The notes beneath the pieces were generated by a model. The model was given only the letters and a program-made list of their open reading frames with translations. It was not told the origin of the DNA and did not search any database. A stretch of 64,000 bases of DNA from Kocuria coralli (GTDB lineage: Bacteria > Actinomycetota > Actinomycetes > Actinomycetales > Micrococcaceae). Each line of letters opens with the position of its first letter. The stretch's first letter is position 1. A program made the translations under genes and the position numbers. Below, piece by piece: positions 7,654 to 16,098 of this stretch. The stretch spans positions 186,001-250,000 of the forward strand of contig NZ_ML708610.1 in NCBI RefSeq assembly GCF_008831305.1, written 5' to 3'.

Positions 7654-9167
7654 CGGTAGACCCTTTCTGCGATGTGCCCGGCGACGTCCAGGGGAGAGAA
7701 GGGCAGTCCCGCGAACAGGCCGACGGCGATCGCGAAGCATGCGGTCGCCACGGCAGGCCACAGCAGTGTCGCCGGGGCCTCCAGGACCGGACGGGTCCGG
7801 TTCTCCACCGGCCCCTCCCGGATCTCGGCGGGCGGCCGGAACCACATCCGGACGACCACGGGCAGGAAGTAGGCCGCGTTGAGCAGGGCGCTGCCGATGA
7901 GGACGCCGATCACCCACGGCTGCCCGGCGTCCAGGGCGCCGGCGCCCAGCTGCCATTTGGAGATGAACCCGGCCATGGGCGGGATGCCGATCATGCTGAG
8001 GGCACCGGCCGTGAACGCCGCCGCGGTCAGGGGCATACGCCGGCCGAGGCCGTCGAGCTGGCTGATCTTCTTGATCCCCCAGACCTCCGCGACCAGGCCC
8101 GCGCAGAAGAACAGCGTGATCTTGGACAGCCCCTGGTGGACCAGGTGGACCACGCCCCCGGTGGTGGCGACGACGCTGAGCATGGACAGCCCCAGCGCGA
8201 TGTAGCTGACCTGGCTGACGGTCGAATAGGCCAGGCGCTTCTTGATGTCGTCCTGCAGCAGCGCCCGCACGGACCCGTAGAGCACCGTGAAGCAGGCCAC
8301 CACCAGCAGAGGGGTGAGCACTCCCAGCCCGGCGGCCAGCTCCACTCCGTAGAGATCGTCAATGACGCGGATCAGGCCGAAGGCGCCGGCCTTGACCACC
8401 GCCACGGCGTGCAGGAGGGCGCTGACGGGAGCCGGTGCCACCATGGCCCGCGGCAGCCAGCTGTGGAACGGGAACAGCGCGGCCTTCACGCCGAAACCCG
8501 CCACGAGCAGCCCGAAGATCGCGATCGCCACCCCCGGATGATCCCGGGCCAGCGCCGCCACGGCCTCGGCGCCTCCCGGGGAGAACTCCACCGGGCCTGC
8601 CACGATAGTCAGCCACGCCGTGGCCGCCAGGACCAGGAGCCCGCCTCCGAGGGCGTAGAAGAGATACACCCGAGCCGCGGCCAGCGCGCCCGAGGTGCCG
8701 TAGTGGGCCACCAGGGGATAGGTGACCAGGCTGAGCATCTCGTAGAAGACCAGGAACGTGACCAGGTTCCCGGCGAACGCGATCCCCACCGTGGCGGTCA
8801 CGCACAGCGCGAAGAAACCGAAGAACCGGCGCTGGTTCGGGCGGCCCGCCAGGTACCCGATGGCGTAGACGGTGGTCACCAGCCACAGCAGCGCCGAGAG
8901 CAGGGTGAACAGCAACGAGAGGGAGTCGATCCTCAGCACCAGGTCCGTGCCGGGCAGGAAGGGGATGCGCAGCTCCGGAGCCACATCCGTGCGGAGGATC
9001 AGCGGCACCATGGCGGCCATCAAGCCGACCTTGAGGGCAGCGGCCGCGACGTTGATCGTGACCCGGGTCCGGTTGGCCCGTTCGGGTAGCATGAAGATGA
9101 TCAGCGCCGGCGCGGCCGAGAGGGCGATCAGGATCAGGGGAACGGCGGTGAGCAGCTGCTGCATCAT
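7650..9167 (-). CDS. Mrp antiporter subunit, MrpA/MrpD-type second paralogue
   Basis: The 505-residue membrane protein of the complex I antiporter family has both hallmark charges, Glu in TM5 (FLVFYEMLSLVTYPL) and Lys in TM7 (FGVKAALFPFHSWLP), plus HQGLSKITLFF. In this operon it probably stands in for the N-terminal antiporter half of MrpA, whose C-terminal DUF4040 part is found fused to MrpB. The ATG at 9167 is chosen because GGGGGTAG lies 5-9 nt upstream. An ATG at 9179 would overlap the upstream gene by 10 bases. Confidence 0.85.
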   Translation of the reverse strand: MMQQLLTAVPLILIALSAAPALIIFMLPERANRTRVTINVAAAALKVGLMAAMVPLILRTDVAPELRIPFLPGTDLVLRIDSLSLLFTLLSALLWLVTTVYAIGYLAGRPNQRRFFGFFALCVTATVGIAFAGNLVTFLVFYEMLSLVTYPLVAHYGTSGALAAARVYLFYALGGGLLVLAATAWLTIVAGPVEFSPGGAEAVAALARDHPGVAIAIFGLLVAGFGVKAALFPFHSWLPRAMVAPAPVSALLHAVAVVKAGAFGLIRVIDDLYGVELAAGLGVLTPLLVVACFTVLYGSVRALLQDDIKKRLAYSTVSQVSYIALGLSMLSVVATTGGVVHLVHQGLSKITLFFCAGLVAEVWGIKKISQLDGLGRRMPLTAAAFTAGALSMIGIPPMAGFISKWQLGAGALDAGQPWVIGVLIGSALLNAAYFLPVVVRMWFRPPAEIREGPVENRTRPVLEAPATLLWPAVATACFAIAVGLFAGLPFSPLDVAGHIAERVYR

Positions 9168-9169
9168 GG

Positions 9170-10606
9170 CTACCCCCATCCGATCGAGGTCAGTGCGGTC
9201 AGGTCCGTGGTGAACAGCCCGGCGCCCACGGCCATGGCGCCCAGGGCCAGCGGGACCCAGCGCTGGGCCGCGGGCCGGGGGCCGATCTCCGCCTGGCCCA
9301 CCTCTTCATGGGTGTCGGAGTCGCGGATCAGCGCGGCCAGGGGCCGCAGCAGGTAGCCGGCGGCCAGGAGCGTTCCGGTCAGGAGGACCAGGACGATCCA
9401 CCACGCGCCGGTCTGGAGAGCGACCTCCAGGTACTGCCATTTGGCGGTGAACCCCAGGGACATCGGCAGCCCGATCAGGCTCACGGCCGAGAGGATCATG
9501 CCCGCCGTCAGGACGCCTTCGGACCGGGCGGCTCCCACGAGCCCGTCCACGTGGTCGGTTCCCGTGCCCAGCATGAGAGCTCCCGCGGCGGTGAACATCG
9601 CCGCCTTGGCCAGCCCGTGGGCCAGTGCCATGGCGACGACGGCGGAGACCATCGCCGGCTGGTGACCCGGCAGGTTCAGGAGGGGGAAGGCGAGGAACAG
9701 GTAGCCCACCTGGGAGATCGTGGAGTAGGCCACGATGCGCTTGAGCCGGCGCTGCGCCAGGGCCAGCACCCCGCCCCAGATCACGGCGACGGCTCCCAGC
9801 ACCCCCAGGACGAGGGCGACGGCGTCGTTGCGGGGGAAGACATCCAGCCATAACCGGAGGATCAGGTAGAACGATCCCTTGACCACCAGGGCCGACATCA
9901 GCGGGCTCACCGCCGGTGGCGAGCCCGCGTGGGCAGGGGGCAGCCAGGCGTGCATGGGTACCAGTGCGGTCTTCAACCCCATGCCGGTGGCCGCCAGGAC
10001 CAGCGGCAGCCACCCGTCTTCCGCGGTGAGGCGCTGTCCCGCCAGGTCCATGTCGAGGGTCGAGGTGGCCGCGTAGACCAGCCCGATCGCGGTCAGCAGC
10101 AGCATGGAGCCGACGACGGCCACGATGAGGTAGCGCAACGCGGCCCTGGGGGCGCCCCGGCCTCCCAGGGCGACCATTCCCACGGCGGACAGTCCCAGGA
10201 CCTCCAGGGCCACATAGGCGTTGAACAGGTCGGCGGCCAGGAAGATCCCCATCAGGCCGGACCAGGTGAGCATGGCCAGGGGCCAGAACCCCGTGCGTCG
10301 GCCGGTGGTGGCCTCAGCGCTCGCGGCGAAGACGAGGGTGGCGAACCCGACTGCACCGGTCAGCCCGACGAAGGCCGCCGCCAGGCCATCGGCCCTGAGA
10401 GCGATGCCGAGGGGCGGCGCCCAGCCGGCCATGTGGTGCTCCAGGACGCCGTGGGAGGTGACCGCGACCACGACGGCGGCGTTCACCGCCGCCGATGCGA
10501 GCCCCCCGAGAAACCCGGAGATGGGCTGGGCCCGGCGGGGCAGGGCCAGGCAGGCCAGCGCTGTGATCACCGGCAGGAGGACCGCGGCGGGCAACAGGGC
10601 GCTCAT
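9170..10606 (-). CDS. mrpD: Mrp antiporter subunit D
   Basis: The 478-residue protein has the MrpD/NuoN-like fold. Both key residues are present: Glu in ALEVLGLSAVG and Lys in MGLKTALVPMHAWLPPAH. AHGLAKAAMFTAAG follows in a later helix. It lies directly after mrpC, the normal mrpD position. The ATG at 10606 follows GAGGAGG and overlaps the mrpC stop (ATGA). It is expected to translocate protons in exchange for Na+ or K+ as part of the Mrp complex. Confidence 0.88.
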   Translation of the reverse strand: MSALLPAAVLLPVITALACLALPRRAQPISGFLGGLASAAVNAAVVVAVTSHGVLEHHMAGWAPPLGIALRADGLAAAFVGLTGAVGFATLVFAASAEATTGRRTGFWPLAMLTWSGLMGIFLAADLFNAYVALEVLGLSAVGMVALGGRGAPRAALRYLIVAVVGSMLLLTAIGLVYAATSTLDMDLAGQRLTAEDGWLPLVLAATGMGLKTALVPMHAWLPPAHAGSPPAVSPLMSALVVKGSFYLILRLWLDVFPRNDAVALVLGVLGAVAVIWGGVLALAQRRLKRIVAYSTISQVGYLFLAFPLLNLPGHQPAMVSAVVAMALAHGLAKAAMFTAAGALMLGTGTDHVDGLVGAARSEGVLTAGMILSAVSLIGLPMSLGFTAKWQYLEVALQTGAWWIVLVLLTGTLLAAGYLLRPLAALIRDSDTHEEVGQAEIGPRPAAQRWVPLALGAMAVGAGLFTTDLTALTSIGWG

Positions 10607-10938
10607 GCGTTGGCCTCCTCGTCGTGACCGTGGGCTCGTCCGTCCGCAGACCGGGACGGGCGTTCGTCGTCGTCGACGGCGCGGACCAGGATCAGCCCCA
10701 CACCGGTGAACGCGACCGTGATCACGATGCCGGTCAGGGCCAGCGCCTGGGGAACGGGGTCGACGGGTTCGGTGCGTGCGGCCAGGCCCACGAGGATCAG
10801 CAGGGTCCCGCCGCCGGTGAGGTTCAGTGCGATCAGCCGGGCGATCAGGTCCTCGACGGTCAGGAGCCGGACCAGGGCAAGCCCGGTGAGGAGAGCACCG
10901 GTCCACAGGGTCAAGGAAGCCACGGAGAGCTCGATCAT
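10603..10938 (-). CDS. mrpC: Mrp antiporter subunit C
   Basis: This 111-residue MnhC/NuoK-like protein has three membrane helices. VDPVPQALALTGIVITVAFT is the conserved NuoK/MrpC signature. The C-terminal tail is acidic and His-rich. The ATG at 10938 follows GGGGAGA and overlaps the upstream stop. Size and position are normal for the family. Confidence 0.9.
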   Translation of the reverse strand: MIELSVASLTLWTGALLTGLALVRLLTVEDLIARLIALNLTGGGTLLILVGLAARTEPVDPVPQALALTGIVITVAFTGVGLILVRAVDDDERPSRSADGRAHGHDEEANA

Positions 10939-11909
10939 CGCCGTCTCCCCGCACTCGCCAGGAACACGGCGGCCAAGCTGGCGCCGATGGTCACGGCCAG
11001 GATGCATTCCAGGGCGATCGTGACGGTCCCGGCGTGCTCGCCGCGCAGCAGCAGCCACGCGTCACCGAGCACCAATCCGCCGAGACCCACGGCGATGAAC
11101 GCGAGCACTCCCAGCAACAGCAGGCAGATCATGGCGGGGCCGATCCGCAGCCGCCCCACGCCGGAGGTCTGCACCAGGATCATCACCGCCGCCAGCGCAG
11201 CACCCGCCTGGAAGGCGCCCCCGGGCTGGGTCGAGCCGGCGAACAGCAGCCACGCCGCGAACAAGAGGACCACGGGTGCCACGAGGGACACGAACCCGCG
11301 GACGATCGGCGGGGCGGCGGGCCCGCGCTGCTCGGAGGCGGGGGCGCCACCGCGCGTGGAGGACCCCGCGTCACTCCGCGGGGCGAAGGCGACGGCGACG
11401 GTCGCCGCGGAGAGGAGCACCACCATCTCCATGAGGGTGTCGTAGGAGCGGAGGTTGAGCAGCACCCCGGTGATGGGATGCTCCACGCCCGTGGCGGGCA
11501 CAGCGGCGGTGGCCTGCCCGGTCAGGCCGACAGGCTCGCCGGAGCCACCGGGCGGCGCTGCCGCGGCCCGGGTCAGGAAGTAGCCCAGCCCGGCGCCGAT
11601 GCCCGCTCCTCCGGCCAGGCCCGCGATGGTCCTCGCGATGCTCCCGCGGCGGTCGTGAGCCGGGCGGGGCATGACGGTGGCCGTGTACCCGAACAGCGCC
11701 CCGGTCACCCCGGTGCCGATGACCGCTTCGGCGAGGGCGACGTCGGGTGCACCGATCACGCCCCAGTAGATGCTCAGGAACACGCCGAAGACCAGGAACA
11801 GCACCACGCCCGTCAGTCGGTGACGGGAATACAAGGTCGCTGCCGCGGTGACGATCAGGGCGAGGGCAAGGCTCAGCTGGAGCGGGCCGACCGTGGTCTC
11901 CGGGCTCAT
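10935..11909 (-). CDS. mrpB: MrpA C-terminal (DUF4040)-MrpB fusion
   Basis: The 324-residue protein joins two parts. The N-terminal DUF4040 part contains FLVFGVFLSIYWGVIGAPDV and ALAEAVIGTGVTGALF, and corresponds to the C-terminal domain that in Bacillus belongs to MrpA. The C-terminal MnhB part contains FAGSTQPGGAFQAGAALA. Between them are a Gly/Ala-rich loop and a short MbhE-like segment (SYDTLMEMVVLLSAATVAV). The ATG at 11909 follows GAGAGGAGCG and overlaps the mrpG stop. The rearrangement explains why no long MrpA is present. Confidence 0.85.
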   Translation of the reverse strand: MSPETTVGPLQLSLALALIVTAAATLYSRHRLTGVVLFLVFGVFLSIYWGVIGAPDVALAEAVIGTGVTGALFGYTATVMPRPAHDRRGSIARTIAGLAGGAGIGAGLGYFLTRAAAAPPGGSGEPVGLTGQATAAVPATGVEHPITGVLLNLRSYDTLMEMVVLLSAATVAVAFAPRSDAGSSTRGGAPASEQRGPAAPPIVRGFVSLVAPVVLLFAAWLLFAGSTQPGGAFQAGAALAAVMILVQTSGVGRLRIGPAMICLLLLGVLAFIAVGLGGLVLGDAWLLLRGEHAGTVTIALECILAVTIGASLAAVFLASAGRRR

Positions 11910-12184
11910 GGGCGCTCCTCTCCCGCCAGCAGATAGGCGCTCGTGGCGGCGGCCGCCAGGGCGAGCAGCCACACGAGGACGACCTTCGCGGCGGTGCCCG
12001 CCGAATCGGCCTGCACCAGCACGGCGAGGCTCACGAACCCCAGGCCCAGCGAGTCCGCCTTGGCCAGGGCGTGCAGCCTGGAACGGAGATCCGGGAAGCG
12101 CAGCAGCCCGAGGGTGCCGGCCGTGAAGAACCCCGCTCCCGCCAGCCCGGCCAGAACGGTCACGATGTCCGCGAGCAGCGTCAT
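11906..12184 (-). CDS. mrpG: Mrp antiporter subunit G
   Basis: This 92-residue MnhG protein has three membrane helices. The conserved segment LGLLRFPDLRSRLHALAKAD contains the FPD and H-A-x-x-K/T features typical of MrpG. The start overlaps the mrpF stop and its own stop overlaps the DUF4040-MrpB start, all with the ATGA pattern that runs through this operon. Confidence 0.9.
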   Translation of the reverse strand: MTLLADIVTVLAGLAGAGFFTAGTLGLLRFPDLRSRLHALAKADSLGLGFVSLAVLVQADSAGTAAKVVLVWLLALAAAATSAYLLAGEERP

Positions 12185-12456
12185 GCCGGGCCTCCGTCCC
12201 GGCGTCGTTCGGCGGCCACCCGGACCACGACGATGGCCGCGGCCAGTGAGACCAGGGCCAGGGCGACGTCGCGCAGGGCCGGCAGGTCCGTGAGGACGGA
12301 GGCGATGAGCAGCACGGCAGCCCCCGTCGTACCGGCGAAGAGGACGCCCGTGATGCGGTCACGGCCCGTGGGGCCGATGAGCACCCGGACCAGGCAGATG
12401 AGCACGTTGACGATCAGGACGACGGCCACGGCGGTCAGCACCACGTCGGCGATCAT
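12181..12456 (-). CDS. mrpF: Mrp antiporter subunit F
   Basis: This is the first gene of the operon, a 91-residue MnhF protein with three membrane helices and the conserved loop VRVLIGPTGRDRITGVL (R-x-x-x-G-P-x-x-x-D-R). The ATG at 12456 has a strong ribosome binding site (GGAAGGTGG). The order F-G-B-C-D-D-D-E differs from the A-B-C-D-E-F-G order of Bacillus. Confidence 0.9.
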   Translation of the reverse strand: MIADVVLTAVAVVLIVNVLICLVRVLIGPTGRDRITGVLFAGTTGAAVLLIASVLTDLPALRDVALALVSLAAAIVVVRVAAERRRDGGPA

Positions 12457-12801
12457 CGGACCACCTTCCCGGAATCGGGTGCGGGTGCCGGAACCGAGGG
12501 GAACGGGCGGGGTGGGCTGCGTCGGCGGGCGGGGACAGGTCCTGGGCGGGGCGTGTCGCAGAAGATGGGGTCTCGTTTCAAGGTTCGGGCCGGAATGCGG
12601 GATGAGCCGTGGTGGCTCGGCAGGGCGACTCGAGTGAGGCCGGTTCCCAGTTTACTAGGCAGCTGGCTTATCAAATGTGCCGGCCCGTCAGCTGACAGCT
12701 GACGGGCCGGTGACTTCCCTCACTGATCCGCGGAGGCGGCCGCCCCTGGGTGCGGGAGCCCGGACCTTGCGGCGATGCCCGGGCCCAGGGGTTCCGGGGC
12801 T
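12457..12801. promoter_or_regulatory. Region between mgtE and the mrp operon
   Basis: About 345 bases lie between two minus-strand units. The right part holds the mgtE terminator hairpin. Just beyond it on the minus strand are TTGATA (12674-12669) and TAAACT (12654-12649), 14 bases apart. This is a sub-optimal but AT-rich candidate promoter for the mrp operon in otherwise very GC-rich DNA. No gene is supported here. Confidence 0.3.
12680..12710 (-). terminator. Hairpin terminator after mgtE
   Basis: A perfect 14-bp inverted repeat (12680-12693 and 12697-12710) with a 3-base loop lies about 90 bases after the mgtE stop. The minus-strand sequence that follows is only mildly T-rich (CACATTTGAT). 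Confidence 0.65.
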
Positions 12802-14142
12802 CTACAGCCCCAGGACCGATATGGCCACCATGAAATAGACCAGCAGACCCGTGGCATCGCAGAAGGTGGAGATGAACGGCGTGGAGAACACAGCGGGATC
12901 CACCGAGCAGGCGCGGGCCACCAGGGGGATCACCCCTCCCACCGTGGCGGCGATGGGGCAGTTCAGCAACAGCGTCAGGGCGATCACCGTGCCGATGTCC
13001 ATGCCGTAGATCAGGGAGGTGATGGCGAAGGCCAGGATCGCGAGGATGGCGCCGAGCAGGATCCCGGCCCGTAGCTCCTTGAACGCGACCCTCCACAGAT
13101 CCCGGGTGCCGACGTCGCCCACGGCCACCGCCCTGGTCACGGTGGTCGCCGCCTGCGCACCGGTGTTACCGCCGATGCCGATCAGCAGCGGGATGAACAG
13201 GGCCAGGGCCACGCGCTGGGCCAGCGTCTCCTCGAACAGCTCGAGCACCTGCACGGTCAGCGCCGCCGAGACGGCGAGCACCAGCAGCCATATGATGCGG
13301 GCACGGGCGATGGTGCGGATGGAGGTCAGGAGATAGGGCCGCCGCAGCGGCTCGCTGGCACCGGCGCGCGCCTGGTCCTCCGCGGTGGCGGAGCGGTCGA
13401 TGCGGGCGGCGTCGGCGATGGGCAGGATCCCCACCAGTCGGCGTTCGCTGTCGACGACCGGCAGGATCAGCTCCCCGGTGTCGAGCTGACGGTGGGCGAC
13501 GCGTTCGGCGTCGTCGTCGGTGTAGGCGGATCCCGGGTGCTCGTCCATGAGCGTCTCGATGAGGGCGTCCGGGGCGGCCTGGAGCAGGTCCGTGAGCTCC
13601 ACGACGCCTACGAGCTTCCGATCGGAGGCGATCACGGGGATGCGGCAGCACAGTTCCGTACCGATGCCCTGGCCGCGGATCTTCTCGAGGATGCCGCCCG
13701 CGCTCTCTCCGGGCGTGCAGCGCACGGCCTCGGCCGCTATGCGGCGGCCCACGGACCCGGGGGAATAGCCGAGGAGGGCGGTGACCGCCTCCATTTCCCG
13801 GTCGTCGAAGGCGGCGACCAGGCGCTTGGCCACCTTCGCCGGCACCTCGTCCAGCAGCCAGGCCTTGTCCTCGGGGTCGAGCGATCCGAAGACGCCGGCG
13901 ATCTCTCCGTGACCGAATTCCGCCACCAGGTCCGCTTGGGCGCCGGAGCCGAGATGGTCGAAGACGTCCGTGGATTCGTCCTTGCCCAGCAGGCGGAAGA
14001 CGACGGCGGCTTCGGGCGTGGGCAGCGACTCGACGAGCCCGACCACCTGAGGCGTCGGCATGGGCCGCACCAGCTCCGCGAGTTCCGGGAGCCGTCGCTC
14101 CTGCACGAGGTCGAGGATCTGGTGCAGGGCGCCGGTCGGCAT
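12802..14142 (-). CDS. mgtE: Magnesium transporter MgtE
   Basis: This gated Mg2+ channel has 446 residues. Its parts in order are an MgtE N-domain superhelix (about residues 5-110), a tandem CBS pair (about 120-250), a plug helix and five C-terminal membrane helices. GIGGNTGAQAATTVTRAVAVGD and the last helices match the MgtE pore domain. Cytoplasmic acidic sites normally sense Mg2+ and close the channel. The ATG at 14142 has CCGGAG upstream; an earlier in-frame ATG at 14217 lacks one. It is monocistronic, with a hairpin downstream. Confidence 0.92.
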   Translation of the reverse strand: MPTGALHQILDLVQERRLPELAELVRPMPTPQVVGLVESLPTPEAAVVFRLLGKDESTDVFDHLGSGAQADLVAEFGHGEIAGVFGSLDPEDKAWLLDEVPAKVAKRLVAAFDDREMEAVTALLGYSPGSVGRRIAAEAVRCTPGESAGGILEKIRGQGIGTELCCRIPVIASDRKLVGVVELTDLLQAAPDALIETLMDEHPGSAYTDDDAERVAHRQLDTGELILPVVDSERRLVGILPIADAARIDRSATAEDQARAGASEPLRRPYLLTSIRTIARARIIWLLVLAVSAALTVQVLELFEETLAQRVALALFIPLLIGIGGNTGAQAATTVTRAVAVGDVGTRDLWRVAFKELRAGILLGAILAILAFAITSLIYGMDIGTVIALTLLLNCPIAATVGGVIPLVARACSVDPAVFSTPFISTFCDATGLLVYFMVAISVLGL

Positions 14143-14300
14143 GGGCGTACTCCGGAAGCTGTGGTCGAGGCGAGGGGAACGGCCTATGCAGGAGAGGCCC
14201 GCCGCCAGGCGTCGCACCAGTCTAGATGTTGCTGGCCATGACGTTGTTGACAGTGCTCCTTCTCGTGCGAGCGACGGTCGATAAGAGGCGTGACGCCTGT

Positions 14301-14326
14301 TAGGATACGACCCGTGCCGTATCCTA
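14301..14326. promoter_or_regulatory. Palindromic TetR operator over the tetR promoter and start
   Basis: TAGGATACG (14301-14309) and CGTATCCTA (14318-14326) are perfect 9-bp arms around an 8-base spacer, a classic TetR-family operator. The left arm contains TAGGAT, a good -10 hexamer, and the tetR GTG (14314) lies 7 bases after it. A bound repressor would cover the -10 element, the likely transcription start and the start codon. Autoregulation by the adjacent TetR protein is inferred. Confidence 0.75.
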
Positions 14327-14997
14327 AAGATGTTCCCCTGTCCCGCCCGCCAGGCAGACCACGAGATCCAGACCGCGAGGCTGAGATCCTCGGAGTCGTT
14401 CTCGATGTCATGAGGGACCTGGGCGTTGAGGGAGTGACGTTCGAGGAGGTTGCGCGACGCGCTCAGGCATCCAAGCGGACGTTGTATCGGAGGTGGGCCA
14501 CGAAGCAGGAGATGGTCGTGGCAGCTATCAAGGCGGGTCCCGCTGCGCAGGACAGTCCCGAGCCCGTTGACACGGGTTCGCTGCGCGGGGATCTGCTCGC
14601 CCTCCTCGAGCGGCTGGAATCCACGATGGACGCCGGCGAACCCGTCAGCCTGACGATCATGCAGGCGGGATTGCGGGATCCGGAGCTGTGCGACTTCATC
14701 GAAACATCTGTCGGGCCGACCGGAGCGCGTCTGACGGAGACGGTGCGGCAGGCGGCCATCGCTCGCGGGGAGCTCCCCGAGTCAGCGGATCCATTCGCGT
14801 ACGAAGAGATCGCGGCGGCCACCCTGATCATTCGCAAGCTCAACGGCTTGTCGACGGACGCCACCTACCGTGCGGCACTCGTCGATGCGGTCCTCCTTCC
14901 CGCCCTCCGCAGCGGCATATCTGCCGGACAGGACGGCATCTTCTCTGGGAAACCAGCGCCCTCTACCCATCGACCCCATGAGAGCAGGCGCACCTGA
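14314..14997 (+). CDS. TetR family transcriptional regulator
   Basis: The 227-residue protein has an N-terminal TetR helix-turn-helix (VTFEEVARRAQASKRTLYRR, about residues 37-56) and a C-terminal ligand-binding domain resembling TetR_C_16/AcrR-type regulators. The GTG at 14314 lies inside the operator palindrome and suits a leaderless mRNA. A GTG at 14290 would add eight residues but lies upstream of the likely transcription start. The stop overlaps the start of the next gene (TGATG), so the hydrolase is co-transcribed and likely part of its regulon. The ligand is unknown. Confidence 0.85.
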   Translation: MPYPKDVPLSRPPGRPRDPDREAEILGVVLDVMRDLGVEGVTFEEVARRAQASKRTLYRRWATKQEMVVAAIKAGPAAQDSPEPVDTGSLRGDLLALLERLESTMDAGEPVSLTIMQAGLRDPELCDFIETSVGPTGARLTETVRQAAIARGELPESADPFAYEEIAAATLIIRKLNGLSTDATYRAALVDAVLLPALRSGISAGQDGIFSGKPAPSTHRPHESRRT

Positions 14998-15878
14998 TGA
15001 CCGATTTCACCATCCCCGAGTTCACCTACGATCGCATCCAGGGGGCGAACGGGGTAGCGCTCAACGTTGCGCACGCTGGCGTCGGGCCTGCGGTGGTGTT
15101 GCTCCACGGCTTCCCGGAGACGCATCTGATGTGGAACGCCGTCGCGCGGGACCTCTCGCGCGACTACACCGTGATCGCACCGGACCTTCGCGGATACGGC
15201 GACAGCGACAAGCCTGATGCCGACAGCATCGACGTGTACTCGAAGCGAACGATGGCCGCCGATGTCGTCGCGGTCGCCTCCCGGCTGGGTCACGGCCGAT
15301 TCGCTGTCATCGGCCATGGCCGGGGTGCGCTCGTCGCCGTCCGCGCAGGACTCGACCATCCCGACCGGGTCTCCCACGTGGGGATCCTGGATGTGCTGCC
15401 CACGCTGGACACCTGGGATGTGCTGCGGGGCGTTGACGCGAAAGTCGCCTGGCACCTCTACCTCATGGCGCAGCCCAAGGGGCTCCCGGAGAAGATGATC
15501 GCTGCGGTGGCAGAGGAGTTCTTCGCGTCATTCCTCGACGCTTGGGATCCCGCGGGGACGACCTTCTCGCCCGAGTTGCGTGATCACTACATCATGGCTT
15601 CTGTCGCTGCCGTCCCCGCGATCGTTGCCGACTACAGAGCCACCGCCAGCGTCGACCTCGACATGGACCGCACCGACCGAGACGCGGGCCGGGCGCTCAC
15701 GATGCCCGTCGCCGCGATCTCTCAGGACTGGGGCAGCCAGCTCGGATTCGACCCGACGCAAATCTGGGGCGCATGGGCCCCGGACTTCACATACGAACCG
15801 ATCGACGCCGGACACTTCATGGCTGAGGAACGCCCCGACGCTATCGCGCAGTTCGCCCGGAAGCTGCTGGCGCGGTAG
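14997..15878 (+). CDS. Alpha/beta hydrolase, nucleophile position is Gly
   Basis: This 293-residue protein resembles fluoroacetate/haloalkane dehalogenase-type and epoxide hydrolase-type alpha/beta hydrolases. VVLLHGFPETHLMWNAVA carries the oxyanion-hole region, and DLRGYGDSDKP is the usual cap-side motif. The nucleophile elbow reads VIGHGRGALVAV, where the family normally has GHDRGA. Codon 108 (GGC, 15318-15320) therefore gives Gly in place of the catalytic Asp, one base away from GAC. The C-terminal His is present (DAGHFMAEERP, His273). It may be an inactive homologue, a changed enzyme, or a recent mutation. It is coupled to tetR by a one-base overlap. Confidence 0.8.
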   Translation: MTDFTIPEFTYDRIQGANGVALNVAHAGVGPAVVLLHGFPETHLMWNAVARDLSRDYTVIAPDLRGYGDSDKPDADSIDVYSKRTMAADVVAVASRLGHGRFAVIGHGRGALVAVRAGLDHPDRVSHVGILDVLPTLDTWDVLRGVDAKVAWHLYLMAQPKGLPEKMIAAVAEEFFASFLDAWDPAGTTFSPELRDHYIMASVAAVPAIVADYRATASVDLDMDRTDRDAGRALTMPVAAISQDWGSQLGFDPTQIWGAWAPDFTYEPIDAGHFMAEERPDAIAQFARKLLAR

Positions 15879-15980
15879 GCCAAGACGCGGTCGGAGGCGA
15901 AGTGACTCATCGCAACAGCCCGCTCACACCCGAAGGGCGCACCTGGGCGCCCACCCCGGGGAGCGTTCCGAGCCGGTCCG

Positions 15981-16012
15981 CAGCACGCTCAGTTCCCTGG
16001 CTGAACGTGCTG
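15981..16012 (+). terminator. Hairpin after the tetR-hydrolase operon
   Basis: CAGCACG (15981-15987) pairs with CGTGCTG (16006-16012), and inside it TCAG pairs with CTGA across single mismatches. This gives a long hairpin about 100 bases after the hydrolase stop. No T-tract follows, so the terminator role is tentative. Confidence 0.4.
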
Positions 16013-16098
16013 GGCAGTTGCACCTGAGCGCAGCGTTGCCGGACCCTGGCGTGCGGTGGATCACACGGTGATACTTTCATCGCAAGGTGGTGTCAACG

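Noticed and set aside
14143-14313. A magnesium riboswitch upstream of mgtE
   Set aside because: The gap before mgtE is about 170 bases and shared with the divergent tetR promoter; no M-box-like helices were seen by eye.
14290-14313. GTG at 14290 as the tetR start
   Set aside because: It has no ribosome binding site and lies upstream of the likely transcription start set by the TAGGAT hexamer inside the operator.
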